DNA from: Eulemur rufifrons
Taxonomy: Eukaryota; Chordata; Mammalia; Primates; Lemuridae
Direction of reading: 5' to 3'
NCBI RefSeq assembly: GCF_041146395.1
Contig: NC_090989.1
Location: forward strand, 243,464,843 to 243,528,842
DNA: 64,000 nucleotides
The notes under the pieces are model-generated. The model saw only the letters and a list, made by a program, of their open reading frames with translations. It did not search any database and had not been told where the DNA came from. Position 1 is the stretch's first letter, and the number at the start of each line of letters is the position of its first letter. The position numbers and the translations under genes were made by a program. Positions 13,060-26,773 of the stretch are shown here, piece by piece.

Positions 13060-14700
13060 GTAGCTTGAAAGCAAAGCATTTAGGAATATAAATCACCAAC
13101 AAATGCAAAAATGTAGACATAAAATAAAGCCCGTTCAAAGATAATTCTCAGAACTCAGACAGGCTGGATGTGGCTCAGCTGGGGTGGGGAACGCAACAGC
13201 CTGGCCAGTCTCTGCAAAAACGCCGCTGTCATTGATTCTATGAAGTTGGAGCCACTATCAATGACTTCTCTTCTAAGATCTTTCTAGGAATATAAATAGG
13301 GTCATCACTAGGTTAAGGCAGGCAGGAACAGTAGAATTTCTAAATACGGACATTTAACAAAACTGAAAACTACAGCTTTTTCTGAATTATCAGTTTCCAG
13401 GACTGTGGGTGCTCTGCCTTTCCTGACTCTTCATGCAGCTCACCTGGGGGCCATTTCAAGACTCATTAGCAACCACACAACCAGTGCAGGAAGGATTAGA
13501 CTTCTCATTCCCACGGGAGGAGGTAATCTTACACTAATGACCAAAAACCGAAGCACATGAGCATGATTTATTGCTTCCCCCCCATCATCCACTTCTGCCT
13601 AACACAAAGTTAACTACAGTAAATGTAAAAATAGCCAACAAAATTAAACCAGAGAATGATACACTGTGACTGCTTTCTTCAGAGCAAAGGTGGCTTTCTC
13701 TTAATTCCTCCCCAACCAAATTTCTAAGATACAATTTTAACATAGAAAAGGAAGACTGAGAAACAACCGAATATTCTTAATCTTTGCTTTCCCTAAGTAA
13801 CAAAGCCAGCACAAGTATTTTCTGACTCTATAGGCCAATGATTTAACATTTGAAAGCATTTAACAACTGTGTAGACCGGGACCATCTCCGTTATTTTATA
13901 AATCAGAAAACTTGACCAAGAGCAAGAACAGAACACAAATCCAGGACTTAGGACCCCAAGTCCTATTGCAGCCTTTAAATCAGCTCTTCGCAGAATGGAG
14001 AGAGGGGAGGCAGACAAGTATCATATTTCCTGTTTCCAAAATATGTGTAGCCCTCTCTCTCTGCTTTCCCATAGGAACTTCTTGAAATAAAACCTCCACA
14101 CGTAATTCTGATGTTGCACTTGTGGCAGAGATTCACGCTAAAGGCACTCACAGGCAAGTCTAGCAGAGATGGGAGTAAAAGAAAGCGGACCGTCCATGCC
14201 TTTATATAGAGTTTGCACAAATTTAAAGACAGACCAACGTTAATGCACTTTTCCGTAATTTTTAAATTAGCATCTAAGATTCTTCAGAACTTACCAGAAA
14301 AACATTCTTGAAAAATGGGTACTCTCCTATAAAACAGATTCAGGAAGTTACTATAATAATTCTCTTAATGTTCAATTACAATTGAAATAATTGAATCAAT
14401 ATTAACTCACTTATCTGCTAAATATGACCTCCAGATACCAGTCTTCTTCTCAAACTGTAGGTCTGGCTGTCTTGAGTGCTCACCCTGAAAGAGAGCAGAG
14501 TTCTTCCACCCTTAGGCACAGACAGCTCTACTCCCTCACACCTAATCTGGTTCAGAAAGCCTCAAGACACTAAAAGGTACAAATTAAGGCCGCCAAGAGA
14601 ATAGTTGGTTCATTTAGAGTGGTATCTGAGCAAAACCCTTTAATGTCATTATCTTAAGATAGGTACAATAAAAGCTACAGCATCAGCCAACATGATACTA
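13060..14700. other. Unique intron sequence
   Basis: No repeat or gene recognised. The 74- and 81-codon minus-strand frames at 13793-14220 look like chance. Confidence 0.45.
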
Positions 14701-14860
14701 TATTTCTTATGCCAGTAGTGCTATTAGCTGCATCATTTTGATCAAGTCCCTTAACTCAAGCTTCATTTCATCAGTGGAAGGGATTAAGTATTTGCCTACC
14801 ATACACTACTGTTGTTTCTGTATGAATCCAAACAAGAGATAAAAGCCCTATGAAATTACT
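14700..14860 (+). repeat. MIR SINE fragment
   Basis: TTGATCAAGTCCCTTAACTC and CTTCATTTCATCAGTGGAAG resemble the MIR core. Confidence 0.45.
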
Positions 14861-15445
14861 GTGAAAAGGAGATACAGCAAGGAATTAAGAGCTCCTTCTT
14901 GGGAAGTCAGCACATTCATCTTAACTCTCACAAAGCTAGCGGTAGCAGCATAGACTGAATGAAGCCCAGCTGTCTTAACACCACTTTTCTCGGGTCATAA
15001 ATGAAAGAAAAGCCCTCCCCCCACCATCCCCCTTAAGCAGCAGTGGAAAAGCAAAATAAACAACTGCTACCAGTGCCTTGCAGAAATGCTTCTGCTGGTG
15101 TGCATTTATGAAACAGGCAGGAAAGTGAAGGACCAGGATGATATCCAGGTAGAAGAGTTTTGTGGCCACCCAGTTCCATTTCATCTCATCTTATCATCAG
15201 GTTAGAACTGAAACCCAAACAGACTTGAACACATGGTTCTACTATTTTCAGTGTCTTCTATCAAGATACATATAGTATGCCTGAATCTCTTCCTCATTAT
15301 TATTAATAAACTAATTTTGTGCTTAACATTCTAGGCCTACAAGTAGTTTTCCCTTTTAAAAGCTGTCATGAGAGTCCTGACTGAATAAAGTTCTCAAAGT
15401 TCTGATAAACAGTCACTAAGGTTAACAGAGATTCTCTCCCACCCC

Positions 15446-15467
15446 ACAACACACACACACATACACA
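15446..15467. repeat. (CA)n microsatellite
   Basis: Short CA run with interruptions. Confidence 0.85.
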
Positions 15468-16739
15468 TGCACCAGCAACAATTTCCTAAACCCAAAAAAT
15501 CATTACATCCATGGCCTTCTCCTTGCCTTTCACACAAGCATACATAAAGAGGCGGTTATTCTTTTAACTCTAATGGAAGTAAACTTTATAAAACCTAAAA
15601 TTCTCCATGCTGGTTCCAGAAATGGAACGGCTGGGATTTTCTGCTGCAGACCTCACTTCGTGTAAGTTTAAGCATCCACGTGGGCCATGACATCCCTCAT
15701 GAAGCAAGCTTGGGCAACAAAATGATCCAATGACTCCCTTTTAAGAAAGATGGTTTAGTCAACCACTGAGGCTCTTCCACCACTGCCACCCGCCCTGTGG
15801 CTTGAAGGCAGGGACAGGCAGGAAGCAAGTTGGGGACACCGCCACCAGGAACCCTGGTCCTCACCATTCCCTGTGTGGCTCCGCCTGTGCTCCAGCCACC
15901 ATGAAAAATATCTAAAGAAACTCTATTTAAAGAGTTATTGCCCTTTGGGAATTCTCAAATGCCCATTTTACTTATTGTGGAGGTAGCTAGAAGGGGCAAA
16001 AGTAACAGGACAGGCCTGAAGTCTGGACAAACAAGTTCTGGACCCTACTGGGCCACTTTCCTAGGTAAGCAACCTCTGGGATTTTTGTGTGGAGGGGAAA
16101 AAAAAAAAGAAAAATCAAAGCTCATAATGAAGCATTCTACAAAATACACGAAGGGCACTATACGAATAACACAATCAAAAACTCACCTGTTATTTCTCAC
16201 TTAGGGACTGTAAACTGGACTCAATGCAAGAATTTTATTTAAATGTGTTGAAGAGGTATATCTGATAATCAGTTACAGCAATATACTGTTAAACCTTAAT
16301 ACATGGCTCTAGAGAATTCCAGACCATGAGTTAAAAAATGAACTTTGGAAAACATGAAGTCTGTCTGTATTTTTAAAAGGCTAAGAAACCATTTACTCAA
16401 TGTTTCCATTTTTGCTCCCACTGCTGGTATATACTTTCTCAAATTTTTTTTTGTTCCTCCAGAAACAGACCTGACCAGACCAGAAAAAAATAGCATTTAT
16501 TAGGCTAACATCTAATAAGTGGGTCAGTTAATTTGAGGCCTGTCCTTCAAACTATTATTTCCAAATTTTCCAAGTCTTCTCAAGGTAAAAGGGAAAAATG
16601 GTCTATATGCAATTTTAAGATGAGGGGTACTTTATGGGAGGTGACTTATAAATTTCTACACTTTGTATCTTCACAGAAAATAACAATCTACACAAGCCAG
16701 AAGAACACTAGGGTGGGTTGAGATCTCAGAGAGACATGG

Positions 16740-17000
16740 AGTTTAAATACAAAGCAAATCTTCCTCTCCCAATAAAAACTCAAGTTCAATCCCATCACTG
16801 CTCTCTTCCAAACTCCCTGATGGCCCTCCCTCACCTACATGGTGCCTTTGCATGGCACGCTCAGCTTTTATGAACCCCAATCACTCTCAGGCTCATTTCC
16901 ATATTCTTCACTCCCACTTTCTGCTTTAGCAAATAATATGCGATTCCTCTAACATCTGCTTTCAAACCTACAAGCCCTACAAAAGCACGAATTCTCGGCT
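16740..17000 (+). repeat. Diverged L2 LINE 3' region
   Basis: CAATCCCATCACTGCTCTCT, AACTCCCTGATGGCCCTCCC and GTGCCTTTGCATGGCACGCT are L2-like. Confidence 0.5.
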
Positions 17001-17449
17001 TTATGACTATTACAAAAGCCAAACACTCCAGAATGGTGCTACAAGTATTTTACCAGAACACCAACCGACCAAGTGGCAAGTCCTTGGCATGACTTTAGTC
17101 ACATTCCAGCTTCCATGCCCCTCCTTCTCTACAGTGGGGGCTGATTTACACAGCACGTATATTTCTAACGGTCAGAATTATATTCTATAAAGGAACTTAC
17201 AATAAATAAAAAACAACCCCATCCCAATCATACTGTCGCAAAAAGAGGTTGAGTTAGAAATGTGTTTCCCAACCCAAATTTTACTGTGGCTGCTAAACTT
17301 TCAAGAGCAGCAAAGAACAGTTAAAATTGTTATCTCTACACGACAGGGTACTGCATTTCATCACTAAATCATTCTACATGATAAACATTAAAAAACAGTT
17401 GCACTTTTTCTTAGCATGCAATCTGACAAACCACGAAATGTTTCTTCAC

Positions 17450-17600
17450 CCCCCAAAGAGGCAGATAATAAACATTCTTAGTGATTAATAAATTAATTCA
17501 CGCCACAGCCACAAGTGGAAATTTAAATGGTTAAAAGATTTGTCTAAGATCACACAGCCAGCTAAATCATTCATAGTCAGGGAAGGCAAGATTTCAGAAA
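17450..17600 (-). repeat. MIR SINE fragment
   Basis: AGATTTGTCTAAGATCACAC followed by AGCCAGCTAAATCATTCATA matches the reversed MIR core. Confidence 0.55.
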
Positions 17601-17609
17601 TATAGTTCT

Positions 17610-19130
17610 ATATGTCTCCTATATTAAGAGTCAAGTTCAAGCTAAGCTTGAAAAAAAGAGTGCAAACATACATTTACTAACAAGAAAAGGATAAGCTAGT
17701 TAGAAAAAGATATAAATTTAACAATAAATTAAAAGCAATACAGTAGCTTAGAATATCAGTTTATTAGCTTTGTTAGTCATTCTAAAACTGAACACTTCAA
17801 GAAATGGATATTACTACTTATAATTAATTCTCCAATTTTTTTGTAACAGAATTTGTCCATATGTGCTAAAATGGTGGTTTAATTTTAAGAAATTTCATAT
17901 TACTCTATATCAGTTAATAATTTTTAAGCAAAGGTAAATTTTAACCTGGTGTATGCCTGAATGATTAAGAAAAAGATCTATTTAATCAAGACCAAACTTA
18001 GGCAGCTTTTCTATGCTGGTAGGACTTTCAGACAGGGTTCTCTCTTTTGAGGAATAGAACCTAACCATAATAATGAGAAGTTATATTTCTTCAGATAATA
18101 TAGTTAATACTTTCCAGATAAAGCAACCCCTTTTTCAGGAAAAATAAAGTTTCCTAGGCCCATTGTAGAGGAGGGAGAAGTTGGGAGAGATGCTGGGACC
18201 AGGCATCCATTTCACTGTGTTTGTGATAATCACTTACTCAGAGTATTGAGGGGGAGAGCCTATATTTTTTTTGGAAATGAATGATTTTAGTTTGTGAATC
18301 ATGAATTTAAGTCTGACATCATTAACCTAAACCACATGTCAAAAGTACTGGTTTTAAGCCATAAATGTTTCATAGACTATTTAGATTTTATCAATACTTA
18401 AGATCCCTAAAAACAAAATAGGTTAGAGAAAAGGCATGAAGACTGAACACAGTAGTTACCACCGCTGACCTCATGAATAGTTCACAAAAGGAAGGGTTCC
18501 CTTGGAGACCAGAGGGCTCCCTCCCCTGTGCCACCATACAATTTTTGACACTGCCATGCTATTCCCTCCAACCCTGTACCTGAATTGGACATATATTACC
18601 TTCTCACTACCCTCCCTAATATGAAAAGTTAAAAACATCTTGTAATATTGTAATAGTCACATTTTATTTACCACGTCAATCAACACTGAGAACCAACGTG
18701 GGTAGGCTTAAGCCATAATAGCTGCCTCCTGTGCAGTTAAGGGATGGGATAATGTCACTAGCAATGCAAGCTGCTGAGACATCTCCCCAGCCAAGGGGGA
18801 AAAAAAGATCCTTAGAAACAGAAAGAAAATAACTACCTTGAGACTTTAACCTATAAATGTTACTACTTAAAATAAATACCATTCTAACATGAGGTGAGTA
18901 TGTAAGTTTTTCTAATTTCTAAGCCACACACAGTGAAGACTGAACCACTCTGAACTCCAAATGCTTGAGAGAAAAAAAAAAAAAAACAGGATTAATATTC
19001 TGGTTAATAGAATTAACCACAAGAGGATTATTAAGGTAAAAGCTAGAAGACAAACTGAACTTTGCACACACAAAAAAAAACATACGTACAAAGACTCCAC
19101 CAATGGTACATTTTGGTGGTTTCTAAGTGC
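17610..19130. other. Unique AT-rich intron sequence
   Basis: No recognised feature except short A-runs near 18971 and 19072. Confidence 0.45.
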
Positions 19131-19136
19131 TAGGCC

Positions 19137-19300
19137 TTGGACTTGCTGTCACAAATTACCTAGGAGGCTTACCAAAAAACAGATTCCTCAATCTCACCTG
19201 TGAACACTGATCTAGTAGATCTGCAGTGGGTCCTAGAACCTGTATTGTTAACTCCTCTTGTGATTAAGATGCAACCAAGTCTGGGAACAACTGCTTTAGG
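19137..19300. repeat. MER5-like hAT element
   Basis: AATTACCTAGGAGGCTTACC, GATCTGCAGTGGGTCCTAGA and AACCAAGTCTGGGAACAACT have the MER5 order. Confidence 0.6.
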
Positions 19301-20129
19301 ATCTCACAGCGCCTTAGGGACTTCACTTCACTCACTGCAGAAATACTGAATATTTGTCATTTATTTGACACACTATCTATTGCACAAAACCCTACTAGGC
19401 TAATGCTATTAGGAAGCCCCAGGATAAACTGCTAAATAAACCATGGTTCACACCACTTGATTCACCGTTTTCAACATCCCAATGACCAAGAATTTTACCA
19501 AAAACAAATCAAATGCTAGGTGGCTTGGAAGACAAAACAGAAACCTAAACTCAAAGAAGATACAAACACTTGTATACTTGTACATAAAGTATATAAACCA
19601 TGTACCTTTTTTAAGGCAAATCACAGTGTCACGGCACGAGTTTTGGTTTAAGTTATCAGAAGACAAGAATTTGAGTCATACCTCTATCTTCGACTGTCAG
19701 GTCTTGACTAAACTGTATGACCACCAATTTCTCTACTCTGGGGGGCAAACAGCAGTGCTTAATCTTAAATTACATCCAAGTCCCTTTGATCCCAAAACTT
19801 CCGTGGTTCCTCATGGGTAAAGAATACAGACTTCAAAGAAAGGGGAATCCAACACAAGTTGGAAGAACCAAACTGGCAAGGCAGCAGCTGAAAGGAAGAC
19901 TGCAGATGGGCTCCAAAAAATGACATGGCCACAAGTAAACCAAAAGTGAGTGGGAACGGGACACCAGAAAGTGAGAACTCCAAGAGCATATGCACAGAGG
20001 CTGGGAATAAGATCAGCCTGCAAGTGAAGAGCCAGTCTGACTACAGTGGAGAACAGCAATAGCATTGGCGTCACTCCTCTAAAGCTTAGCCAGATGATAT
20101 GGCAAAACAGCAGAGAAACACGATAGAAT

Positions 20130-20290
20130 TCTGAGTGAGAAGTAACATGAGGAAAGTGGCGCTTTGTAAGATTAGCCTGACAGCCATCATGAGGATGGAC
20201 TGGAGGAGGGCAAAAGAGACTAATTTGTGGAACAGTGTCCCAGAAAATAGAAAGGCTTAAATACAGCTTCCAAAAGGTACTTCAAGCTGT
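20130..20290 (+). repeat. Probable fragment of the same old repeat family
   Basis: AGATTAGCCTGACAGCCATC and GAGGATGGACTGGAGGAGGG resemble the 'ctctggctgctgtgtggagaatggactgga' part of that family. Short and diverged. Confidence 0.35.
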
Positions 20291-20299
20291 GAATACTAG

Positions 20300-22020
20300 A
20301 AAAATCAGGCCCAAGATATTGTGTAAGAGCACAAAACCTGTCTAACTGAAAATAAGTAAACACAGAAAGAACAAACAGGCAAAAGTGGTGCCATATACTT
20401 TTGGAAAAGGGTCTGCTTTGCCTCTCAAAGAATCTGGGCCAAATTGAGGATACCAGCTGTTATCTGATATTTTTGCAGGAACCAAATGGGGGCGGGGAAA
20501 GAAGTAGCCTGCTGCTTACCCATCACCCTCACCCGCATTTCAGAAAAATCAGAAGTAGCAGATGTCACAGTACAAAAGCCACAAGACATTACTGTCCTTT
20601 ATTCCATGTATTCAGCCCAAGCAGCTGGGCCCTGAAGTAAGAAGGCTGGATGAAGGACAGTGAGGAAGCAGCTGTCACCAATGGCCTCCTCGAAGGCCAT
20701 GTGCATTTCTCCTATGGTGCTCTCTTTCCCCTGCACTTCTACCTTCTTCTGGATCTTAGCGCAGCCAGGGTGTACAGCAAAAGAACTGACTCACTAGAAC
20801 AAATTAAGAGTAGGTTATTTCTGGAATGGAGAAAAGGATATTTCCTGGGGTGAGCCATCCAAAACCACCTATTCCATTTTCTTCTCAACCACAACTCAGG
20901 ACCTCAGAACTAAGAAAAAATAGCAGCAATCCTGGAAATCCATATAAGCTGGGGAAGGGAAAGCCTGCAAAACTCTGCAGTAGAATAGAGCACACCAAAC
21001 AGTCTGAAGGTAACTGGATACTGGATATCTTTTTTTAAGAGCACTTAATTATTACCTAATAGTACTGGTAAAAGATTAATCTCTAACACAAAAAGCATGA
21101 AGAGAAGTCTGAATAATTAGAAAAATCAGTCCAGTTGAAAATACATCAAAACAAACTTTAGTCTGTAATAGACTACATTACAAATCTAATTTTTTCCCCT
21201 CAATTTTTGATAACATAGTAACTAGTTCATTTTCTGATTGAAGGGTGAATCTTTCATAGGACATTTTCTTGATCAAGAAACATGTAGTATTCTTCGACAT
21301 CTCATGTCCAAGTGTATTTGGGAGTCACCATACACAGTTTCCTTAGATAAGACAGAGCTGGTAGGCACTTTTCTTTTAGGCCAATAAATATAAAGAATGA
21401 TATGTCAAAACTACCCAGGATTAACGAATTACCTTAACTGACAATTCTAAAAGAAGAAACTTTAAAGCACAAGATGACATTGCATTTCCAGATACCTGAA
21501 ATAAATGAGCAGAAATCTTCTAGACAAGTCCCTAAGGAAGACGGATGCCACAGTCAGCCTTGACTAACTTCCCCTTTCACTTCAGGCTATAGTCTGAGCT
21601 GGCTTCTTAAATCAAGGGTGGAAATAGGTTCCAACTTGAGTCAATTGATAGAGGTTGTCTGAAACATTATTTTGAAAAATATTTGGGAGCCACATTTAGA
21701 CTCAGTGAGAAGCCGTGCCATGACTGACTGGCAATGTCTGCACTGGGCAGGAGCGAGTAAATTGATGGTGCAGGTACTAAGAATTTGCTAGAGGCAACAT
21801 CCCTTGTATTTTCTAAAGGAAAAGAAATCTATGCTGTGAATTGGATTAGTTTCTTATCCAGAGAGAATCTATGTAAGAATTTTAAAAATGCACAAACACA
21901 GAAAAGTATCCACAAGATTTACCGTATGTCTTGAAAAGAAAAATATAACGGGAAAAATAACCTGAAGTTCTTCTCCCATCAGTCTCCTAAAAGTAAGCTG
22001 AATCTGTTAGAACAGAGTCG
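20300..22020. other. Unique intron sequence
   Basis: No gene or repeat that I can name. Confidence 0.45.
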
Positions 22021-22024
22021 AAGC

Positions 22025-22315
22025 ACCAAATCCAGCCTGCCACCTTTTTTTGTATGATTCATAGGCTAAAAATGGTTTTTGCATTTTTTAATTGGAAAAA
22101 AATAAAAAAGAATATTTTGTAGCACATGAACATTATATGAAATTCAAGTTTCAGTGCCCATAAATAAAGTTTTATTGGCTCAGAGCCACGTCCATTCGTT
22201 TATGTAGTGGCTATGGCTGCTTTCGTGCTACAAAAGCAGAATTGAGAAGTTGTGATAGACTGTATTGGCTCTGCAAAGTCTAACATATTTACAACCTGGC
22301 TCTTTATAGAAGAAC
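22025..22315 (+). repeat. Old DNA-transposon-like repeat (probably hAT)
   Basis: CCAGCCTGCCACCTTTTTTT, AAATAAAGTTTTATTGGCTC, AGAGCCACGTCCATTCGTTT, ATGGCTGCTTTCGTGCTACA and TTACAACCTGGCTCTTTATA form a repeat frequent in mammalian genomes. I am not certain of its family name. It ends about 290 bp beyond the ELAVL2 RRM1 exon donor. Confidence 0.65.
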
Positions 22316-22577
22316 AAGTCTAAGTTACAGGGCAAGTAATTTTCTATAAGGAAAGGAGATTTAATTCAATAGGCTTCATAAAGTAGTTATCTAAGAAAGT
22401 TGCTGCTCCACCCCTTTGTTAATACATGAGCGATTACATATAGTACTCACAAACAGTTTCCCTCATCACACACCACCACCAAAAAATTCCACTATGCCTC
22501 CCAGCGAAATGTTTATACAGGCCCAAAATGAAAAAAGGAAAGGGCTTTAAACCTTAATTTTTTAAACTTCTGTTCTA

Positions 22578-22747
<170 letters not shown>

Positions 22748-23029
22748 TATACACCACTAACGGAGATCAACTTTCATTTTGGCATATGGTCTTTTCATTA
22801 ACACCAGCATATTTTCTCAATAGTAAAAAGAACTCTCCATTAATTCTTCTAGAAATATGCATGTAGTCTTTTTTTGTCTCCTGTCTACTACATTTGCAAG
22901 TTTAACATCAGTTAGAACTCAGCAAGCAATTCTGTTTAAAAAACATACACACATCTCCAAAGTGTTCCATCATACATGCCTTGCCTGAGCCAGAGAGTGC
23001 CAGCAGCACGACAACACTCAGCTTCAGAA

Positions 23030-23170
23030 ACTGTGGGTACAAATCTCGGCTGAGCCATCGAGAGGGCTTAACGGGCAAGACCTTTTCAGCTTCAGTTTCC
23101 TCAGCCATAAAACGGGAAGACGGCAAACATCAACCGAGAATCTGTCAGTGCTCTGTGAATTGTATCCTGA
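23030..23170 (+). repeat. MIR SINE
   Basis: GGGTACAAATCTCGGCTGAG and CTTCAGTTTCCTCAGCCATA are clear MIR core phrases. It lies about 320 bp upstream of the ELAVL2 RRM1 exon in gene sense. Confidence 0.65.
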
Positions 23171-24302
23171 CACATTTACAGCCTTTACCAAGTACAATTA
23201 TTTTAGAATCCAAAACGGTGACAAACCATGTATTTATGCATGTATATACGGACACATACATTAAGAAGATGATTTCTTCAAATACATTCAAACGCTCTAA
23301 AGGGGGTTTTACAGTCTAGATAAGAAATACAGGAAAACAGGAACACAAAGATTTACAGTGATGACATCCAAGCCCATGAGAACATGTGGGAAAGGAAGAA
23401 AAAGAGCATGAACAGAAATCACAAAATAATAAAAATGTTTGGAGTAAGAGTTGCTTCAAAGTAAGTCTTTGTAGCCGCTGCTGCTTTCTCCCCATCATCA
23501 GAGCCCTCTCACCCATGGCTCAGCGACGCAACTCTCAGAAAATGGGAGATATCAAGCACTTGGAATCAGTGGAATGCACACGCAAGTGAAGTCAATCCCA
23601 AACGTTTCAATTTTTCAACTAAAGAAAAGTTTCTCTGTTTGAAAAGGTGAGAAACATGCAGGCGACCAAAATGGGCTTAAGAAAATTTAGTCTACTAAAA
23701 GTCAAAACAAACTAACTGACCATTTCCTGGAAGATGCCCAACAAAGATCCAAATGCTTTTATTAAATACCACTGTTGCATCAATTTCAGAGGCAAGTGAG
23801 GGATTTGTTCTAGATGGGGCACCTTAAATCCTAGTGGCTACGAATATGGGTATTCAGGACAGCTGCTCTGGTTTCCTTAATTTGGTTCCTTCTTAGCACA
23901 CAAATGAGGAGAAAAGGCTAAAGACAGTACCCAATAGGAAAACCCATAATTTTATTATGGGAATTTGGGATAATCATTGTTAACAGATACCCTCTTACCA
24001 AAACTTATTTTTTCCTGTTTTTTAAAAAGAATAAGGAGGGGAGAACTAAAAACTAATTGAGCTCATTTTGTTTCCCTCACACTAAAATTCAAGGTCTTAT
24101 TTTACTCACAGTTCTATTAAAAAAAAAAAAAGTCACATGTGAAACTACTGTATCTTCAAGCATCCAGCTTCATTAACTCAGCAAACATTTATCCTCTGTC
24201 TGCTGAATGCATTGTGCCCTCTTACGAAAATATGTCGCAGTTCTATTGTCATTGAGCAGGATTCAAATTGGCTGAACATAAAATCTGCTCAAGGAAACAG
24301 CT

Positions 24303-24475
24303 TCTGATGGAAAGAATATGGGCTTTGGAGACAGAAACATGAGTTTCAAACCTGCTCTGACATTTACCAGCTGTGTGACTTTGAAGAAGCTACTTAACCT
24401 CCGAACAGCAGCCTCTTCATCTCTAAAATGAGGATAACAATTCCTACCCAACTAAGTGGCCAAGACAACGATGAT
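24303..24475 (+). repeat. MIR SINE
   Basis: GGGCTTTGGAGACAGAAACA, TTACCAGCTGTGTGACTTTG and CCTCTTCATCTCTAAAATGA follow the MIR consensus closely. Confidence 0.85.
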
Positions 24476-24764
24476 AATGCTCATCAATAAAGAAAGTGGA
24501 CCGTCCTAGTCAAAAGATAATGTGAGGAAAAACAGCATGTCTACTACATGTTATTATGTGTATTCATTCAAATTTAAATCAGGAAGATGCTGCAAATATA
24601 ACGGAAAAAGAAAAGGGCAAACCGAACATCATATTGTGTAGTTTTGTCACATTGCTGACGTATGACAAAATAAATCAAATTATCAATTGTATCAGCATAG
24701 AGTCCAATTCTCCTTTCTACTGGCACTATCCTCCCACCTGCATTTTAGCAGCTTCTAACCACAG

Positions 24765-25035
24765 CACATTCGCAACCTTAGCTGCACACTGGAATCATCC
24801 AGAAAACTTTAAAAGAAGAAAAATCCCACTCCCAGAGAGTCTTTTAATTTTAGAGACGGGTCTCCCTATGTTGCCTGAGCTAGACTCCTGGAGTTGAAAC
24901 TCCTAGGCTCAAGCGATCCTCCCACCTCAACTTCTGATATTACTGGTCTGTTATGAAGCATTGGTACCAGCTTTTTAAAATCCTGGTGACTCTTAACACA
25001 CAACTACTAGGTTAAGAAATCACTATTTCAGTGGC
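24765..25035. repeat. MER5A-like hAT element, interrupted
   Basis: Left half TAGCTGCACACTGGAATCAT to CCCACTCCCAGAGAG. Right half GGTACCAGCTTTTTAAAATC to CTAGGTTAAGAAATCACTAT. A fossil Alu arm (24841-24940) sits between them. Confidence 0.65.
24841..24940 (-). mobile_element. Fossil Alu-arm fragment inside a MER5 copy
   Basis: The + strand reads agagacgggtctccctatgt, ttgcctgagct, then aactcctaggctcaagcgat and cctcccacctc, a reverse-complement Alu left arm of early monomer type. It interrupts a MER5-like element. It is the only Alu-derived sequence in the same sense as ELAVL2. Confidence 0.75.
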
Positions 25036-25289
25036 AGCAATCCTGGACTACAACAGGGCTTCTGGGAGCCCTGAAGGGCCAAGTGCTGATGGTCTGGGCA
25101 CGTGAACTGACTCTGCAGAGAAGACGGCCTTTTTACAGTTGCATTGTTAAGATATAAAGATGTCTTTTTTCTAAAATCTCCAAGTTATCCATCACTTCAA
25201 ACAAATGGTTTATTGGCCACCTGAGTCAGACTCAGGCACAGCAGTGCTCGCTCAGGTTGATCACTGAGTACAGTGGCCTGCCCCGTTTT

Positions 25290-25385
25290 AGTTCCCGCTT
25301 GGCTGTCTCCCATGCTGGCCTCTGAACCATATTCCTAGCATGTTGTAGACACTCAGAGGTTTGCCAAATGGATGAATGAAAAGCT
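25290..25385 (+). repeat. L2 LINE terminal fragment
   Basis: CCTAGCATGTTGTAGACACT followed by TTTGCCAAATGGATGAATGA is the L2 tail (…cacatagtaggtgctcaataaatg…). Confidence 0.5.
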
Positions 25386-25939
25386 TAATGATGTTATTTA
25401 TTTAATCAAAGGTATTATCAACATCACCATCACAGGGCCCATCTGTTGAACGGGTCTTTGACCTGACTCCCTCAAGCAATCATGGCTCACTATGATAATG
25501 AGTCAAATTTCTACTACCTATAAATTGATTATATAATCAGACAATATGTATCCCCAAATGACCTCTCCTCCTTGCAAAACATTTCCAATCTGCCTAATGG
25601 CATTATTAGGAAGAGTGCCACCAATCAATTAGAATGTGTTTGAGGTAAGCAAAATTATATTATTATCCTCAGTAAAATATGAAACGGGGTATCTGCTACT
25701 AAAAGGCTGAATTCCTAAACCAGCCATTATATTAATAGATGTATTAAAATGTTGGCATTGCAACACAGGGGAGTTAGGAACGTCACAGATTTTCATTGTA
25801 AAGTGAGTTAATTAAGTCAGCAAATATTTAATGTATGCTTAAGATATATATTAATAAAGGCATCACAGATGATACCAAGATAGGCAAGACTCCTCATTCT
25901 CACCTTTCATCTACATGGTATTTTACTGCTTAATTGTAG

Positions 25940-26110
25940 CTTCACATTGATCATGTTCGGTATTCAGATTCTTCTCCTACAAGGTAGAAATGATAACTGA
26001 AGCTTGGCAAGGTCAATCAGCTTCTACAAATCAAAAATGCAGGTAGGAAGTAGTGAAGTCAAGCCTTGAACCCAGGACTGTCAAATGCCGTGCTCCTCTC
26101 TGCTCAATTC
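25940..26110 (-). repeat. MIR SINE fragment
   Basis: GAAGCTTGGCAAGGTCAATC and CAAGCCTTGAACCCAGGACT match the reverse-complement MIR. Confidence 0.55.
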
Positions 26111-26773
26111 ACAACTAGTTTATACCTGAACCCAGACCACTGTCAATATGCCTGAAGTAGAATGTAACTAGGCATTTTCAGACCGAGTTTTACCACAAAA
26201 AAAAATTGCTTCTTGGTTGCCACTATCTCAAATTTCTGTACTTTTTGTGGAAATATCAATTTTACTATACATGAATTTCTATGCTGTTATTCCTATGACA
26301 ACATAAATTGCACCTTATTTATATAGTGCATATTTCTGGTTATTATAAGTGAGTGCAGATTTTTAAAAAACAAAAGCAGTTGCAAGTCAAACATTAAGAA
26401 AAAATACCTAGCCTGGATCCACTTTTCCCACTCTTGTATTCATCAGTTAGTAACAGTCATGAGCCACCAGGGAAGACTTGGAAACCAAGCATCATTTATC
26501 CATATCATCCAAATCTATTTTTCAAGTCACTCTGAATTTAGAATGCGCATATTGATAATCCCAAAACCAAGAATCACTTCTTTAAAAATTTTATAAAACT
26601 CTACATTTAAATTCCAAGTATAACCATTATAGAAACCAACGCGATTAAAAGAAAATTCTGACTAAAATGACAAAGCTAAGGCTCTTCAAAAAAAAAAGCC
26701 TTTAAGATAAACAAATTCTATCTTTAGGAGCCAAAAAATTCCCCCTGGTAACTGAATATCAAGAACAGGGTCA

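Noticed and set aside
15780..15905. Local GC-rich stretch as a possible promoter or CpG island
   Set aside because: Few CpGs, too short, no initiator or TATA context, far inside intron 3.
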